Shown: positions 1 to 8,701, counted from the first letter of the stretch. The stretch: 33,585 bases of DNA from Coriobacteriia bacterium (GCA_009781525.1 WQXZ01000001.1:1-33585); one strand, 5' to 3'. Translations and numbers: made by a program. Notes: generated from the letters alone by a model not told the origin.

Positions 1-3000
1 ATCGGTTGGACCACCTTTGACATGAAAGGTGATGTCATAGGACTCACCAGAAATCGGTCGAGCAGGTATACCTATCAGATAAACCTCGACATTTGCAGCC
101 AGATAGTCAGCATCCAGAGAAAGACGCCCTTTGGCTTCCGCTAAGGTTATCAGTTGGCTATCCCGCTCTATAGCAGGCAGCGTCATCAGCCTTATGGCAT
201 TGTTAACCGATATCTCGAAGTCAAATGCACCTATGAAGGCAGTCTGGTATCCAACAGTAATCTTAGCCACCCGATAGATAGTCGGGTCAGCGATAGACTC
301 ATAGACAAGCAGATACTCTTTGCCATTCGGATTCTCAGCATAAAACGTGTTCTTATCCAGATAAAAATCTGGATCATCCCAGGCTGGAGTGATGCTTCGA
401 ATGCGTAGCTCGGTGCTCATGGGGGGTGCGCCGGCGCGGATGGTAGCCTGGGCATTGATGGTTGCCATCAATGCATCGTTTTGGGCGGTGGGCGACATTC
501 TGGCGATTGCCTCTGCCTGGTCAAGCGTTATCCAGGCATCCTGGTGGGTCAGAATCAGGTCGGGCTGCGACACCAGCAAGCCAGGTGCAGCCAGGAGCAT
601 GGTGTCGTGGCATGGGGTGTCGACCAGCGGGTTTGCGTTGCCCTGGGCATCTGCAAGGACGAAGTAGATGGTGTCGCCTTCGCGCAGTGTCGAGCTGTAG
701 TTGTCGGGGATGTCAAAGCTCCAGGTGCCATTGGCGTTCAGCTGGCCTTGGATGGGTGCACCGGTGCTGTCTGTCATGAAGTTGCCTGGAGTGTTGACGA
801 CGGCATAGAGTCTGACTGCCGGATCGGGGTTGTGCGGCTCAAAGGCAGCCTGCTCGGCTGCCGGTGACCAGGTACCTGTGATATGGGATATCAGGTTTAT
901 CCAGAATTTGCCGTTGCTGGGCATGGTTACAGTAGCCGGTTTTGGCGGCAGGATATCTGTGACTGTAACAACCTGGTTGGTGATAGAGGTTGCCAGGTGA
1001 ACGGAGGCAGACGGGTTGTCGACCAGACCGCGCCAGGCTGAGTCGACCCGATAACTGTCGCCAGGCATCAGGTAGCTGCCATTGGTGTAGCGAACCACGC
1101 CGCTTATGGACGCGACATCGGTCTGAACCGTGTAGATGTTATCGGGATTGATTGAGGTAACCTGACCTGCGATTGATTGTTGCCAGGTGGTCTCGCCGGC
1201 AGGCAGAATGCCAAAGCGACCGTAGACTTCGTCTGTCCAGATCGGGCGACCTGCGAAGTTGAGTCCTTCCGGTACCACACCAGTGGCGCGAACATAGAGA
1301 TCGGCATTGGTTGCCGGTAGCAGGCTTTGGATTATCGGGTTGGCGTTATTGCCGGAGATACGGCGATAGGGAGTCATTCCCTGGCTGCCGAAGCTTGATG
1401 CTGTTGTGTTGAACGTCGGGTCGGTTGAGCTGACAAAGGTATTGAAGTTTGTTCCTTTGAGCTGGTAGGTATTAAGCGTCCATGATCTATAGGGGTTTCC
1501 GCTTACCGCGTTGTCTGAGCTATTGGTTGCATTGGCATTACCGCCAACGCGGCTGGTGCCGTTGCCCCAGACCGCAACATCGGAGTAGCTTGATGTGAAG
1601 GTATTGTTTGAGCCGTTCGCGTCAAAAACACGGGCGCCAACTCGGGGGTTCGTGTTCATGAAGTTGTAGTAAAGCGGGCTGTAGCATTCAAAGCTGAAGT
1701 TATTGCCAGCTGAGAAGATTCCCTGAGAGTTACTGTTCAGATTGCCTTCAGCTAAAAATATCGCGCCTGGACCAACGTAGATTGTTCCGTAGGTGCGCGT
1801 TCCTGCAGCAACAGCGGCTCCCTGAGTGGATATCAGGTTGATGTTGGAGTATAAGCCGTCAACATGGAAGGTGAAGTAGTTGGCATCGAACTCGACTGCT
1901 GCCTTGTTCTGGTCGGCACCACTGGTTGCTGGAGTAGCGTAATTTCCGGTTTGCCCGTAGTTGATGATGCTGACTGAAGCACCGCCAGTGACATAGAAGC
2001 TGTTGCGGGCTCCGGTACCAAAGCGCACGGCTGCTGGAGAATACGACCCACCAGATGCATGCTTGGTGATGTTGACGGTAGCCTGATTGGTTACGGTGAA
2101 GGTCTGGTTACCGACACTGCGAAAGCGAATAGTACCGCCAAGATTGTTGTTGCAGCCAAAGGACTCCAGGTTCATCAGCGTACCTGGACCATCAACTATG
2201 AAGTTGCCACCGTCAATCTGTTGAACAATGCAGGGCATGCCCACATTGTTACCCGAGCGCAGGCTTAAGACGTTCAGTGTTGCACCGTTGGTAATCTGAA
2301 AGCCACCACCACCAGTACCATTGCTCACGTTATATGCCTGGGCTGTCATGGTGATGGTTCCGCCTGAAACACCGGTTCCACTGCCATTGCCGCGCACGTC
2401 AAGCAAACTGCCTGGACCGTCAACAATGATAAATGCAGTGGTTCCGCTGCCGGTTCCTGCCTGCATGTTGATTGCCTGAGTCGCTCCGGTACCGCGGCTA
2501 TAGATGAATACTTTGGCGCCGCCGACGACTGATAAGGCATTGCGCCTGCCTGCTACGTTTGCGTTAATAGGATCGTTACCACCAGAGAAAGTGACAACAG
2601 TATCAGCTCCGTAATAATTCTGAATCGGAGCATCGATGATGGTTGAGTTGTTGGTGCCGACATCCCAGCTGGTAATACCGCTGACGTTGACTGCGACAGC
2701 TCGTGGAGTCCAAACCAAACCGGCAACTGGAGCAGGTGTGCCAGCCCTCAGGTTATGCAGGTTAATCGTCCAGTTTGTTGAGTTTGCTGCGGTTGAGTAG
2801 ATAAGCGAGCTGCCGTCAGCCGCTCCAGAATTGGGTCTGACAATTGCCAAGTCTCTAAGTGTGAACGCAGTGTTTGCTGGAGCGGAGTTCAGTACGAAAG
2901 CTACTGCGATATTGGTATTCGGTGACGCTGCATCGCGGAAGTCCAGATAAAATCCTTGGCCGTTGATAGTCAATGTGCGTGAGATTGCTGGCAGATTGTT

Positions 3001-3693
3001 GCCTGCACCAGTGCCACCACTGCGCTGGATATTGTTCATCAGGCGAATCTCGTAAATGCTGGTGTTGCTGATTGCGGCGCGCAGGTCGTTCCAGTTCTCG
3101 ACACCGACAACACCAGGCGAGATATCGATGAGCGCCAGCGGCATGATGCCTTCAAAGTCGGGGTCGGGGTCGCTGCCAGGCCAGTCGATGCCGCCGTCAC
3201 CGTCGCGGTCGGGGTTGGAGGCGGTGCCGCTGCCACTGCCAAGCCAGTCGATGCCGCCGTCACCGTCGCGGTCGGTGTCGCTGTCAAGCCAGTCGGGACC
3301 GGACCCGTATCCGAGCCCGATCCCGCCAGTTTCGCTGGGTCCGTCAAGCCCGAATCCGTCAGTTCCGAGCCCCCCTGAGCCAGACCCATTGTCGTATCCC
3401 CCTGGTAAAGCAGATCCATTACCAGGACTGACAGCATCTACGCTACCTGCCCAGTCTGGTAGGTCTGGTTGGCTATTGCTGCCTGGAGAGGTGTCCGTTG
3501 AGTTCCCATATTCGACCAGTGTATCTTGAGGAGCAATTATCTGGTCTGCAAACAATGCCAGCGGCATCAAAGCCACCAGCACCATATTGATAGTCAGAAG
3601 AATAATCAGTATCTTGGACAAGCCCTCTCTTCTACTGGTCCGGTAACGATTACCCCGATGGTGCCTGACCGATTTGTTTTGCCCCATACTCAT
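1..3693 (-). CDS. Large exported surface protein, beta-helix/adhesin-like (C-terminus outside window)
   Basis: An open frame of 1231 codons runs uninterrupted from an ATG at 3693 off the left edge. The ATG follows a GGAAGGGG ribosome site by five bases. Residues about 25-48 are a hydrophobic signal segment ending LPLALFA-like, after a basic N-terminus rich in Arg and His. Residues about 50-185 are low complexity and rich in Gly, Ser, Asp and Pro, with two Asp-rich DRDGDGGIDW units. The rest is rich in Asn, Thr, Gly and Ser with recurring short strands (TINGQGF, FIVDGPGSLLDVRG, NFIVDGPGTLMNL, FYVTGGASVSI), as in right-handed beta-helix or pectate-lyase-like adhesive domains of large wall proteins. 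The later part (roughly residue 900 on) looks like Ig-like or other beta domains. A sorting signal would lie beyond the edge. The 264-aa membrane protein gene lies 25 bp upstream on the same strand, so they probably form an operon. The exact ligand is unknown. Confidence 0.85.
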   Translation of the reverse strand, partial: MSMGQNKSVRHHRGNRYRTSRREGLSKILIILLTINMVLVALMPLALFADQIIAPQDTLVEYGNSTDTSPGSNSQPDLPDWAGSVDAVSPGNGSALPGGYDNGSGSGGLGTDGFGLDGPSETGGIGLGYGSGPDWLDSDTDRDGDGGIDWLGSGSGTASNPDRDGDGGIDWPGSDPDPDFEGIMPLALIDISPGVVGVENWNDLRAAISNTSIYEIRLMNNIQRSGGTGAGNNLPAISRTLTINGQGFYLDFRDAASPNTNIAVAFVLNSAPANTAFTLRDLAIVRPNSGAADGSSLIYSTAANSTNWTINLHNLRAGTPAPVAGLVWTPRAVAVNVSGITSWDVGTNNSTIIDAPIQNYYGADTVVTFSGGNDPINANVAGRRNALSVVGGAKVFIYSRGTGATQAINMQAGTGSGTTAFIIVDGPGSLLDVRGNGSGTGVSGGTITMTAQAYNVSNGTGGGGFQITNGATLNVLSLRSGNNVGMPCIVQQIDGGNFIVDGPGTLMNLESFGCNNNLGGTIRFRSVGNQTFTVTNQATVNITKHASGGSYSPAAVRFGTGARNSFYVTGGASVSIINYGQTGNYATPATSGADQNKAAVEFDANYFTFHVDGLYSNINLISTQGAAVAAGTRTYGTIYVGPGAIFLAEGNLNSNSQGIFSAGNNFSFECYSPLYYNFMNTNPRVGARVFDANGSNNTFTSSYSDVAVWGNGTSRVGGNANATNSSDNAVSGNPYRSWTLNTYQLKGTNFNTFVSSTDPTFNTTASSFGSQGMTPYRRISGNNANPIIQSLLPATNADLYVRATGVVPEGLNFAGRPIWTDEVYGRFGILPAGETTWQQSIAGQVTSINPDNIYTVQTDVASISGVVRYTNGSYLMPGDSYRVDSAWRGLVDNPSASVHLATSITNQVVTVTDILPPKPATVTMPSNGKFWINLISHITGTWSPAAEQAAFEPHNPDPAVRLYAVVNTPGNFMTDSTGAPIQGQLNANGTWSFDIPDNYSSTLREGDTIYFVLADAQGNANPLVDTPCHDTMLLAAPGLLVSQPDLILTHQDAWITLDQAEAIARMSPTAQNDALMATINAQATIRAGAPPMSTELRIRSITPAWDDPDFYLDKNTFYAENPNGKEYLLVYESIADPTIYRVAKITVGYQTAFIGAFDFEISVNNAIRLMTLPAIERDSQLITLAEAKGRLSLDADYLAANVEVYLIGIPARPISGESYDITFHVKGGPTD
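3181..3275 (-). repeat. Two direct repeats encoding Asp-rich DRDGDGGIDW units
   Basis: Positions 3181-3212 and 3244-3275 are near-identical 32-bp copies spaced exactly 63 bp (21 codons), so the frame is kept. They encode the peptide DRDGDGGIDW twice. Alternating Asp and Gly in such units resembles calcium-binding loops (thrombospondin type 3 or dockerin-like). That is an inference from composition only. Confidence 0.7.
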
Positions 3694-3718
3694 TGTGTCC
3701 CCTTCCTGCACGTACTTC

Positions 3719-4513
3719 TTAAGAATCAGCAGCTTCATACATAGCAACCGGTTCAATACTGCTCAGCACCAGGCTGCTACTCTGCCTGACAAAACCAAAC
3801 AGACAGGCATCATTGACCGTAATCGCCTGTCCATTCAAAACCAATGTGTAGTGCGGACGCGCCAATATATAGACCGTTGACCTATCAACGGTTATCTCTC
3901 CGATAGTCAGACTGTGATAGGCAATCGAGTAACCGCTGTATGAAGTCAAAAACCTTTCTGCGTTGCTCCCAGTAATAATCACGTTATAAACAGCATCACT
4001 ATCACTGTTCAGATAAGCCACCCAATCAGAGTTGACGGCTAAAAGCACTGCTATAGCGGTCGCATCGATTAAAACCGTCTGACGCTGCTCACCACTGCCG
4101 ATGCTATATAGATAGTTATCAGAAAGAGGCTTCAAATCTGCCAGGTTGACCGAAGTCGACGCTTGGTCGATCCGACTGACGGTTAAGGATGGGTCATAGT
4201 AAATCTCAGCAATAGCTGCATTATGATTATGCTCAAGTTGGGACAATATCAAGGCTACTTGATCAGCATTCGCGTTTATCTGCTCAGCTGGCTTACCTGA
4301 GAAAACCAACGCCCCAACCAGCAGAACATCGACTGCACAGATAAATGCGATTAGCCATAAAACGCGTCGCTGCCACATGACGCGAGCATCAGAGCTTGCC
4401 TGCAGCACACGAGTTACTGTAGAAAGCCTCGTCACATCTGCAGACATAGCAAGTGCACTTGCCCTTTTGATATCCCCAACCGTCCTCTCCAATACGACAA
4501 ACAACCAGCCCAA
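3719..4513 (-). CDS. Single-pass membrane protein with extracellular domain, unknown function
   Basis: A 264-residue frame. The N-terminus of about 45 residues is charged and helical, followed by one strongly hydrophobic segment (about residues 50-71, around LWLIAFICAVDVLLVGALVF). The remaining 190 residues are beta-rich and predicted to be outside. I recognise no catalytic motif. The gene sits 25 bp ahead of the giant surface protein gene on the same strand, so the two are probably co-transcribed and may act together at the envelope. The start is uncertain. The longest frame begins at a TTG at 4513 with no well-placed ribosome site; other in-frame candidates are a TTG at 4504 (a GAGG lies ten bases upstream) and an ATG at 4447. 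No in-frame ATG exists between the upstream stop and 4513. Confidence 0.6.
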   Translation of the reverse strand: MGWLFVVLERTVGDIKRASALAMSADVTRLSTVTRVLQASSDARVMWQRRVLWLIAFICAVDVLLVGALVFSGKPAEQINANADQVALILSQLEHNHNAAIAEIYYDPSLTVSRIDQASTSVNLADLKPLSDNYLYSIGSGEQRQTVLIDATAIAVLLAVNSDWVAYLNSDSDAVYNVIITGSNAERFLTSYSGYSIAYHSLTIGEITVDRSTVYILARPHYTLVLNGQAITVNDACLFGFVRQSSSLVLSSIEPVAMYEAADS

Positions 4514-4531
4514 GCCTCGCGACCATTCACT

Positions 4532-4713
4532 TTCAACCCTCGCGAGCCTTCAGTATCACCTCGCTCGCTTGCGGTTTCAAGCATCGCAAGGTTACAGACT
4601 CTAGCCTTTCCCACAAACGGCTTCAAAACCTACGAGGTTTCTACTTCAAGCCTTGACCGTCAGCAGCCTTAGGGCCCACGAGGTTACGATTTCAAACCCT
4701 ACGAACTCGACAG
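4532..4713. repeat. Degenerate 23-bp direct-repeat array upstream of the surface-protein operon
   Basis: The motif TTCAA recurs at 4532, 4576, 4622, 4645 and 4691, at spacings of 44, 46, 23 and 46 bp, that is about multiples of 23. A further diverged unit with the same 3' half (CCACGAGGTTACGAT) begins at 4668. An approximate unit consensus is TTCAARCCYTACGAGGTTA plus a few variable bases. Because 23 is not divisible by three, a protein-level repeat is unlikely. The array occupies most of the 329-bp gap between the aminotransferase-like gene and the membrane-protein gene. It may be a regulator-binding array or decayed repeat DNA. Confidence 0.5.
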
Positions 4714-4782
4714 GATTTGACCTCCCTCACAAATAAAGACTGTTTTGGCTGAAGATTCACAACAACAACAGCACTTTTTATT

Positions 4783-4811
4783 TTTCTATGGAATTCTTAG
4801 TGTGGTAGCAA
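4783..4811 (-). promoter_or_regulatory. Possible promoter for the surface-protein operon
   Basis: On the minus strand a TTGCTA hexamer (4806-4811) lies 17 bp ahead of TAGAAA (4783-4788). This lies between the aminotransferase-like gene and the 23-bp repeat array, and would give a leader of roughly 260 bases carrying the array. The match to consensus is weak. Confidence 0.27.
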
Positions 4812-4842
4812 AATGTATGTTTGCGAAGCTTTTGTGATTGGT

Positions 4843-5559
4843 TTACCACAAGCGAGTAAACGCATCACAAATCCGCTTAGTTGCCGTTGATGTCTCTTCA
4901 CTGGATCCAGAACCAATCGGTAGAAAGCCGAACTCGTCTGTGATCAGAAAGGCTTGGTTCATCTGGGCAGCTTTTTGTACTTGCTCTGGTGTCTGCAGCT
5001 CTGTCTGCACTTCAATACCTAATGTCGTTGCCAGATCTCGACAAAGTGTGGATGTCGCAGTATATATTTCGCAAACGCTGGCAATCAGTATATCGTCGCG
5101 CTCTATCCAGACATCGCCAGCAAGTATGGGCTCTGGCGGACGGGTAGGCTGGTCGCTCTCGGCGGGAAGAGCCTTCGCCTCGCCTGCGCCCTGGTCGCTC
5201 TCGGCACAGGCGAGCGAGGTCTTATCCACAAAAATATTTGTGTCAGTCAGGTCAAGGTAACTTCTGTTGAGGCCAACTACGAAGCCTTGTTCGGTTCGCA
5301 GGTCGCTCGGAGACAGCGGAGGCGGCTGGCGCGGCTCGTCCATGGTCAAGCGTACCTCGCTGGCTGGATCGATGTGCAGCACGAGGACTGCCTCCTGGCC
5401 TTTGCGGAGCATGCTGAGCATTGCCCATTCGAGGCGCTCGTGAATCCAACCGATTAGGGCATCGGGGAGCTCGAGTTTGGCTAGCGCGCGCATGTGGCGC
5501 TGGCGCAGCGGTAGTTTGCCGTCATGGATGCGCCAGCGCAGGATGGTTTGCTGTGTCAT
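4843..5559 (-). CDS. Class IV aminotransferase-like protein, possibly non-catalytic
   Basis: A 238-residue protein starting at ATG 5559, 75 bp after purH on the same strand; the ribosome site is weak. The middle and C-terminal parts follow the pattern of class IV PLP aminotransferases (branched-chain aminotransferase / aminodeoxychorismate lyase fold). LDLTDTNIFV corresponds to the family's EGSSSNIFV stretch, ILAGDVWIERDDILIAS to the ILPGITRDTVLELA stretch, and LGIEVQTELQTPEQVQKA followed by AFLITDEFGFLPIG to the C-terminal end of the domain. I see no lysine at the place where the PLP-binding Lys would be expected, about 25-40 residues before the TNIF stretch. An Ala/Glu/Pro insert lies at about residues 115-145. 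Its function is unknown; the pattern match is by eye. Confidence 0.5.
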   Translation of the reverse strand: MTQQTILRWRIHDGKLPLRQRHMRALAKLELPDALIGWIHERLEWAMLSMLRKGQEAVLVLHIDPASEVRLTMDEPRQPPPLSPSDLRTEQGFVVGLNRSYLDLTDTNIFVDKTSLACAESDQGAGEAKALPAESDQPTRPPEPILAGDVWIERDDILIASVCEIYTATSTLCRDLATTLGIEVQTELQTPEQVQKAAQMNQAFLITDEFGFLPIGSGSSEETSTATKRICDAFTRLW

Positions 5560-5634
5560 GCTTGCTTTCGGTCGCTGCAGCGGCTGCTTCGGCTGCCTTG
5601 TGGGCTGCCAGTGGGCTTGCCGGGGTACGCGTTT

Positions 5635-7365
5635 CTAGTGGCGAAAGTGGCGGGCGCCGGTGAATACCAGGGCAACACCAGCGGCGTTGGCTGCGGCGAT
5701 GACCTCATCGTCGCGGACCGATCCGCCTGGCTGAATAACCGCTTTGACTCCCGCGGTGATTAGCACTTCCATCGAGTCAGCGAAGGGCATAAAGGCATCC
5801 GATGCGGCAACTGCGCCGATTGCGGCTTCGCCAGCTTGCTCAGCAGCGATGCGGGCTGAATTGACCCGGTTGGGCTGACCTGCTCCGGCTCCGACCATGC
5901 AGAAGTCGTTAGCGATGACAATGGCGTTGCTTTTGACGCTTTTCACGCACTTCCAGGCAAAGAGCAGCTGATCGTACTCGTCCGGCGTTGGTTGGCGTTC
6001 GGAGGCGATGGTGTAGGCTGACTGGTCGGTCTCGACAGCATCTGCCTGCATAACCAGCAATCCGCCTTCAACACTCTTGTAGTCAAGCTGCCAGCCGGCG
6101 GGGTTGAGTCCGCTGGTTGCCAGCACGCGAATCGATGGCTTTTCGCTGAGCAACTCGGCTGCGGTTACATCAACACTGGGGGCGATGATAGCCTCGACGA
6201 ATTGGTCGTTTGCGTAGATTGCCTGTACCATTGCGGCGCTGACTGGGCGATTGAAAGCCATAACGCCACCGTAGGCGCTGGTTGGATCGACATCATGAGC
6301 GCGTTGGTAGGCGGTCACGATGTCAGCGTGTTGGGCGATTCCACAGGGAGTCAAGTGCTTGACAATCACAGCGGCTGGTCCATCGAACTCGCGAACAGCT
6401 GCCCAAGCGGCATCTATGTCAAGGAAGTTGTTGTAGGAAAGCTCTTTGCCTTGGACAAAGGCTGCATAGCCTAAAGTGAAGTCGCGATTAACCCCTTCTG
6501 GTAGGCTGCCTTCTGGCATTACCTGACGATAGAAAGCAGCGTTTTGGTGCGGGTTTTCACCATAGCGGAGTGTAGCCTGCCTGGGCAGACTGAGGTTGAG
6601 CTTCAGCGGAAACACCAGGTTGTCATCAGCATTTGGAGTGAGGTCGACTTCCGGAAGACTGATCTGAGCGTTCATCCATTTAAAAATCGCCTCGTCGTAG
6701 GTGCTTGTCAGCCCGAAGGCAAGATAGGCCAGACGCTGACGGGTGGCAAAGGTAGTCGCACCGGCGTTGGTACGGAGTTCATCAATGATTGCGTCATATT
6801 GGTCGGGAGAAGTGACGACAGTGACCGAGTCGTGGTTCTTAGCGGCTGAGCGAATCATTGCTGGTCCGCCGATGTCGATGTTCTCGATTGCGGTTTCGTA
6901 GCTGGTTCCCGGAGTTGCGATTGTTGCTGAGAAGGCGTAGAGGTTGACCACGATCATGTCGATCGGCTCGATGCCGTGCTCTGCAGCTTGCTCCAGGTGC
7001 TCAGGCACGTCACGGCGTGCCAATAATCCGCCGTGGACGCGAGGATGCAGGGTTTTGACCCTGCCGTCCATCATCTCGGGAAAGCCAGTGACATCCTCGA
7101 TCGGAGTGACCTCGACTTCAGCTTCGGTCAACGTCCGGGCTGTTCCGCCGGTTGAGATGATCTGGATGCCGAACTCCTGCGACAGGGTGCGGGCGAACTC
7201 CGCCACACCGGACTTGTCGGTGACCGAAATCAGCGCGCGCTTGATTGGCAGGTCGGTGGGGGCAGCGGGGGCAGGGGCGGCGGCCTCGGCGGGGGTGGCG
7301 GGGGCAGCAGCTGCCTCTTTGACGCCGGAATTGTCTTGTGGTACTTCTGGTTCTCTATTGTTCAT
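5635..7365 (-). CDS. purH: Bifunctional AICAR transformylase / IMP cyclohydrolase
   Basis: It catalyses the last two steps of purine synthesis to IMP: formyl transfer from 10-formyl-THF to AICAR, then ring closure. The protein has 576 residues. Residues 1-40 are an Ala/Pro/Glu-rich extension not typical of the family. The MGS-like IMP cyclohydrolase domain begins at PIKRALISVTDKSG with STGGTA and KTLHPRVHGGLL. The transformylase domain carries LRYGENPHQNAAFY, KHLTPCG and the C-terminal PGGSVRDDEVI. The ATG at 7365 follows GAGGGGAG by about six bases. The aminotransferase-like gene follows at 75 bp, while the DUF559-like gene lies 69 bp upstream on the same strand. The purA gene elsewhere in the window continues the same pathway from IMP to AMP. 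Confidence 0.97.
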   Translation of the reverse strand: MNNREPEVPQDNSGVKEAAAAPATPAEAAAPAPAAPTDLPIKRALISVTDKSGVAEFARTLSQEFGIQIISTGGTARTLTEAEVEVTPIEDVTGFPEMMDGRVKTLHPRVHGGLLARRDVPEHLEQAAEHGIEPIDMIVVNLYAFSATIATPGTSYETAIENIDIGGPAMIRSAAKNHDSVTVVTSPDQYDAIIDELRTNAGATTFATRQRLAYLAFGLTSTYDEAIFKWMNAQISLPEVDLTPNADDNLVFPLKLNLSLPRQATLRYGENPHQNAAFYRQVMPEGSLPEGVNRDFTLGYAAFVQGKELSYNNFLDIDAAWAAVREFDGPAAVIVKHLTPCGIAQHADIVTAYQRAHDVDPTSAYGGVMAFNRPVSAAMVQAIYANDQFVEAIIAPSVDVTAAELLSEKPSIRVLATSGLNPAGWQLDYKSVEGGLLVMQADAVETDQSAYTIASERQPTPDEYDQLLFAWKCVKSVKSNAIVIANDFCMVGAGAGQPNRVNSARIAAEQAGEAAIGAVAASDAFMPFADSMEVLITAGVKAVIQPGGSVRDDEVIAAANAAGVALVFTGARHFRH

Positions 7366-7434
7366 GGGTGCTCCCCTCGTAGAAAGATAAGTGATTTGCT
7401 TGCTTGAAATAATAACAGGTTGGTATTTATTCAG

Positions 7435-8508
7435 CTAGCCAGTTACTGAAAACAGGATGCTTCGAAGATTGCTCTGTTTTAGCATGAACATGGTGTTCTC
7501 ATACCTAAGCCTCTTCCCAAGCCTTATCGCCAGAAGTTTTGCAACCTTCTCAAGTTCTTTGTAACTATAAATCTGTTTGCTGGTAACAGTGTAGACAGTG
7601 ATGCCTATCGCATTCAGCACATTCCTTCGTTTCGAGTCACTGGCTATTCGCTCTGCTCCGGTGTGGTATTGATTACTGTCGTACTCCACTGCTAGATTCG
7701 CGTCGCGCCAAAGCAGATCACAGGAATAAAATGATTTACTTGAGTTGCTGCGGATCTCCTTGACCGGAGTTATCCGGCTGTTTAGCTCGGGAACTGGTAG
7801 TCCATAGCCACCTAACCTATACGGTAAAATCATCAGCATTACCAGGATGGTCTCCATTGGGGACGCAGACCCGTCAGCAATGTAATTCAGCGCTTTCCTT
7901 GCATTTTTGACTCCATCTGCTCCCTCCATTCTATCAACGAAAGCAGACAGCTTACTCACGCTAGTCAGCTGCGGACGACTGTAGAACCCGCTCAAAGCAC
8001 TGGTGGTAAGAGTGGCAGAAGCCGCGATAGCAGCGGCACCTGTAGCACCCTCTGTTCCAGCAGCATCTCTGTTGCCATCAACTCCCGAGTTCTTATACAC
8101 ATAGGTGTTGTTAGTTCCAGCAAATCCTGACAGCGAATAGGTTCCACAAAGCTCGAAACCAAGCATGATCAGCTTAATTAATGGCAGTTCGCTTGCCATT
8201 TGAACAAAACACAGTTCTGGCGAGGATATAAACACTCCATCGCCAAGATCGATCAGGCTTTTATCAGGCAACAGACTATTGCACACAATTGAGTGAAACT
8301 GGCGTGACCTTCGTTTTAGAGCGTTTCGATTCACCAGAATACTTAGCGGTAGAGGCAAGCCAAGATTGCTTGCTGTACCGAGAGTCGTTTCAGCAGGCAG
8401 AGTGTCAGGGGTTCTTCTACTGCGAGCATGTTTATTACTTCCCAACATGCCGCCCCCATGGATACGCCAGTATTGTTGTGCAGATTGGTGTGAGATACAT
8501 ATTTCCAT
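7435..8508 (-). CDS. DUF559/Vsr-like (PD-(D/E)XK-type) hypothetical protein
   Basis: A 357-residue protein. It opens with ICISHQSAQQYWRIHG, like the AbiEi-type or DUF559-type proteins present in many copies in Coriobacteriia. Its C-terminal part (about residues 263-330) shows a nuclease-like pattern: CDLLWRDANLAVEYDSNQYH, then a conserved D-x-K-R-R run, then ITVYTVTSKQI. The AVEYDS...H element with the following D/R resembles Vsr and DUF559 endonuclease-fold proteins. A Gly/Ala/Thr-rich linker lies at about residues 130-170. The ATG at 8508 has no ribosome site, but a perfect TATAAT lies six bases upstream, suggesting a leaderless mRNA. Whether it cuts DNA, or acts in defence or in regulation, cannot be told from the sequence. 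Confidence 0.7.
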   Translation of the reverse strand: MEICISHQSAQQYWRIHGGGMLGSNKHARSRRTPDTLPAETTLGTASNLGLPLPLSILVNRNALKRRSRQFHSIVCNSLLPDKSLIDLGDGVFISSPELCFVQMASELPLIKLIMLGFELCGTYSLSGFAGTNNTYVYKNSGVDGNRDAAGTEGATGAAAIAASATLTTSALSGFYSRPQLTSVSKLSAFVDRMEGADGVKNARKALNYIADGSASPMETILVMLMILPYRLGGYGLPVPELNSRITPVKEIRSNSSKSFYSCDLLWRDANLAVEYDSNQYHTGAERIASDSKRRNVLNAIGITVYTVTSKQIYSYKELEKVAKLLAIRLGKRLRYENTMFMLKQSNLRSILFSVTG

Positions 8509-8514
8509 AATGCT

Positions 8515-8520
8515 ATTATA
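8515..8520 (-). promoter_or_regulatory. -10 box of a probable leaderless promoter
   Basis: The minus strand reads TATAAT at 8520-8515, then six bases, then the ATG at 8508. Transcription would be expected to begin at or next to the A of the start codon. No good -35 box is visible at the usual distance and no Shine-Dalgarno sequence precedes the ATG. Confidence 0.45.
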
Positions 8521-8557
8521 CTAGCATGTTCCGCTCAGATTATGGTCTCTTCTTCTC

Positions 8558-8585
8558 TTTTGTTTTCACCTTAATCACATATTCT
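8558..8585 (+). promoter_or_regulatory. Possible plus-strand promoter of the small ORF/inverted-repeat unit
   Basis: TTTTGT (8558-8563) and TATTCT (8580-8585) are separated by 16 bp, about 30 bp before a perfect Shine-Dalgarno sequence. The match is weak, but a plus-strand transcript is also suggested by the terminator at 9011-9056. Confidence 0.25.
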
Positions 8586-8629
8586 CGTGTTATTACCTGT
8601 TAAACAACTCGTTTAGGAGGTGCGGACGG

Positions 8630-8701
8630 ATGGCAATCAACCCCGATGAGATCACTGAGAATGCTCCGCGTCAAAAAATCCTAGTTGACGGCAGAGATTG
8701 A
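8630..8701 (+). CDS. Putative 23-residue peptide with strong ribosome-binding site
   Basis: An ATG at 8630 follows a perfect AGGAGGTG (8615-8622) by seven bases and opens a frame of 23 codons ending in TGA. The peptide begins MAINPDEITENAP and ends KILVDGRD. The last third of the frame lies inside the left arm of a 49-bp inverted repeat. It could be a real small peptide, a leader peptide, or the severed start of a former gene. I do not recognise it. Confidence 0.35.
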   Translation: MAINPDEITENAPRQKILVDGRD

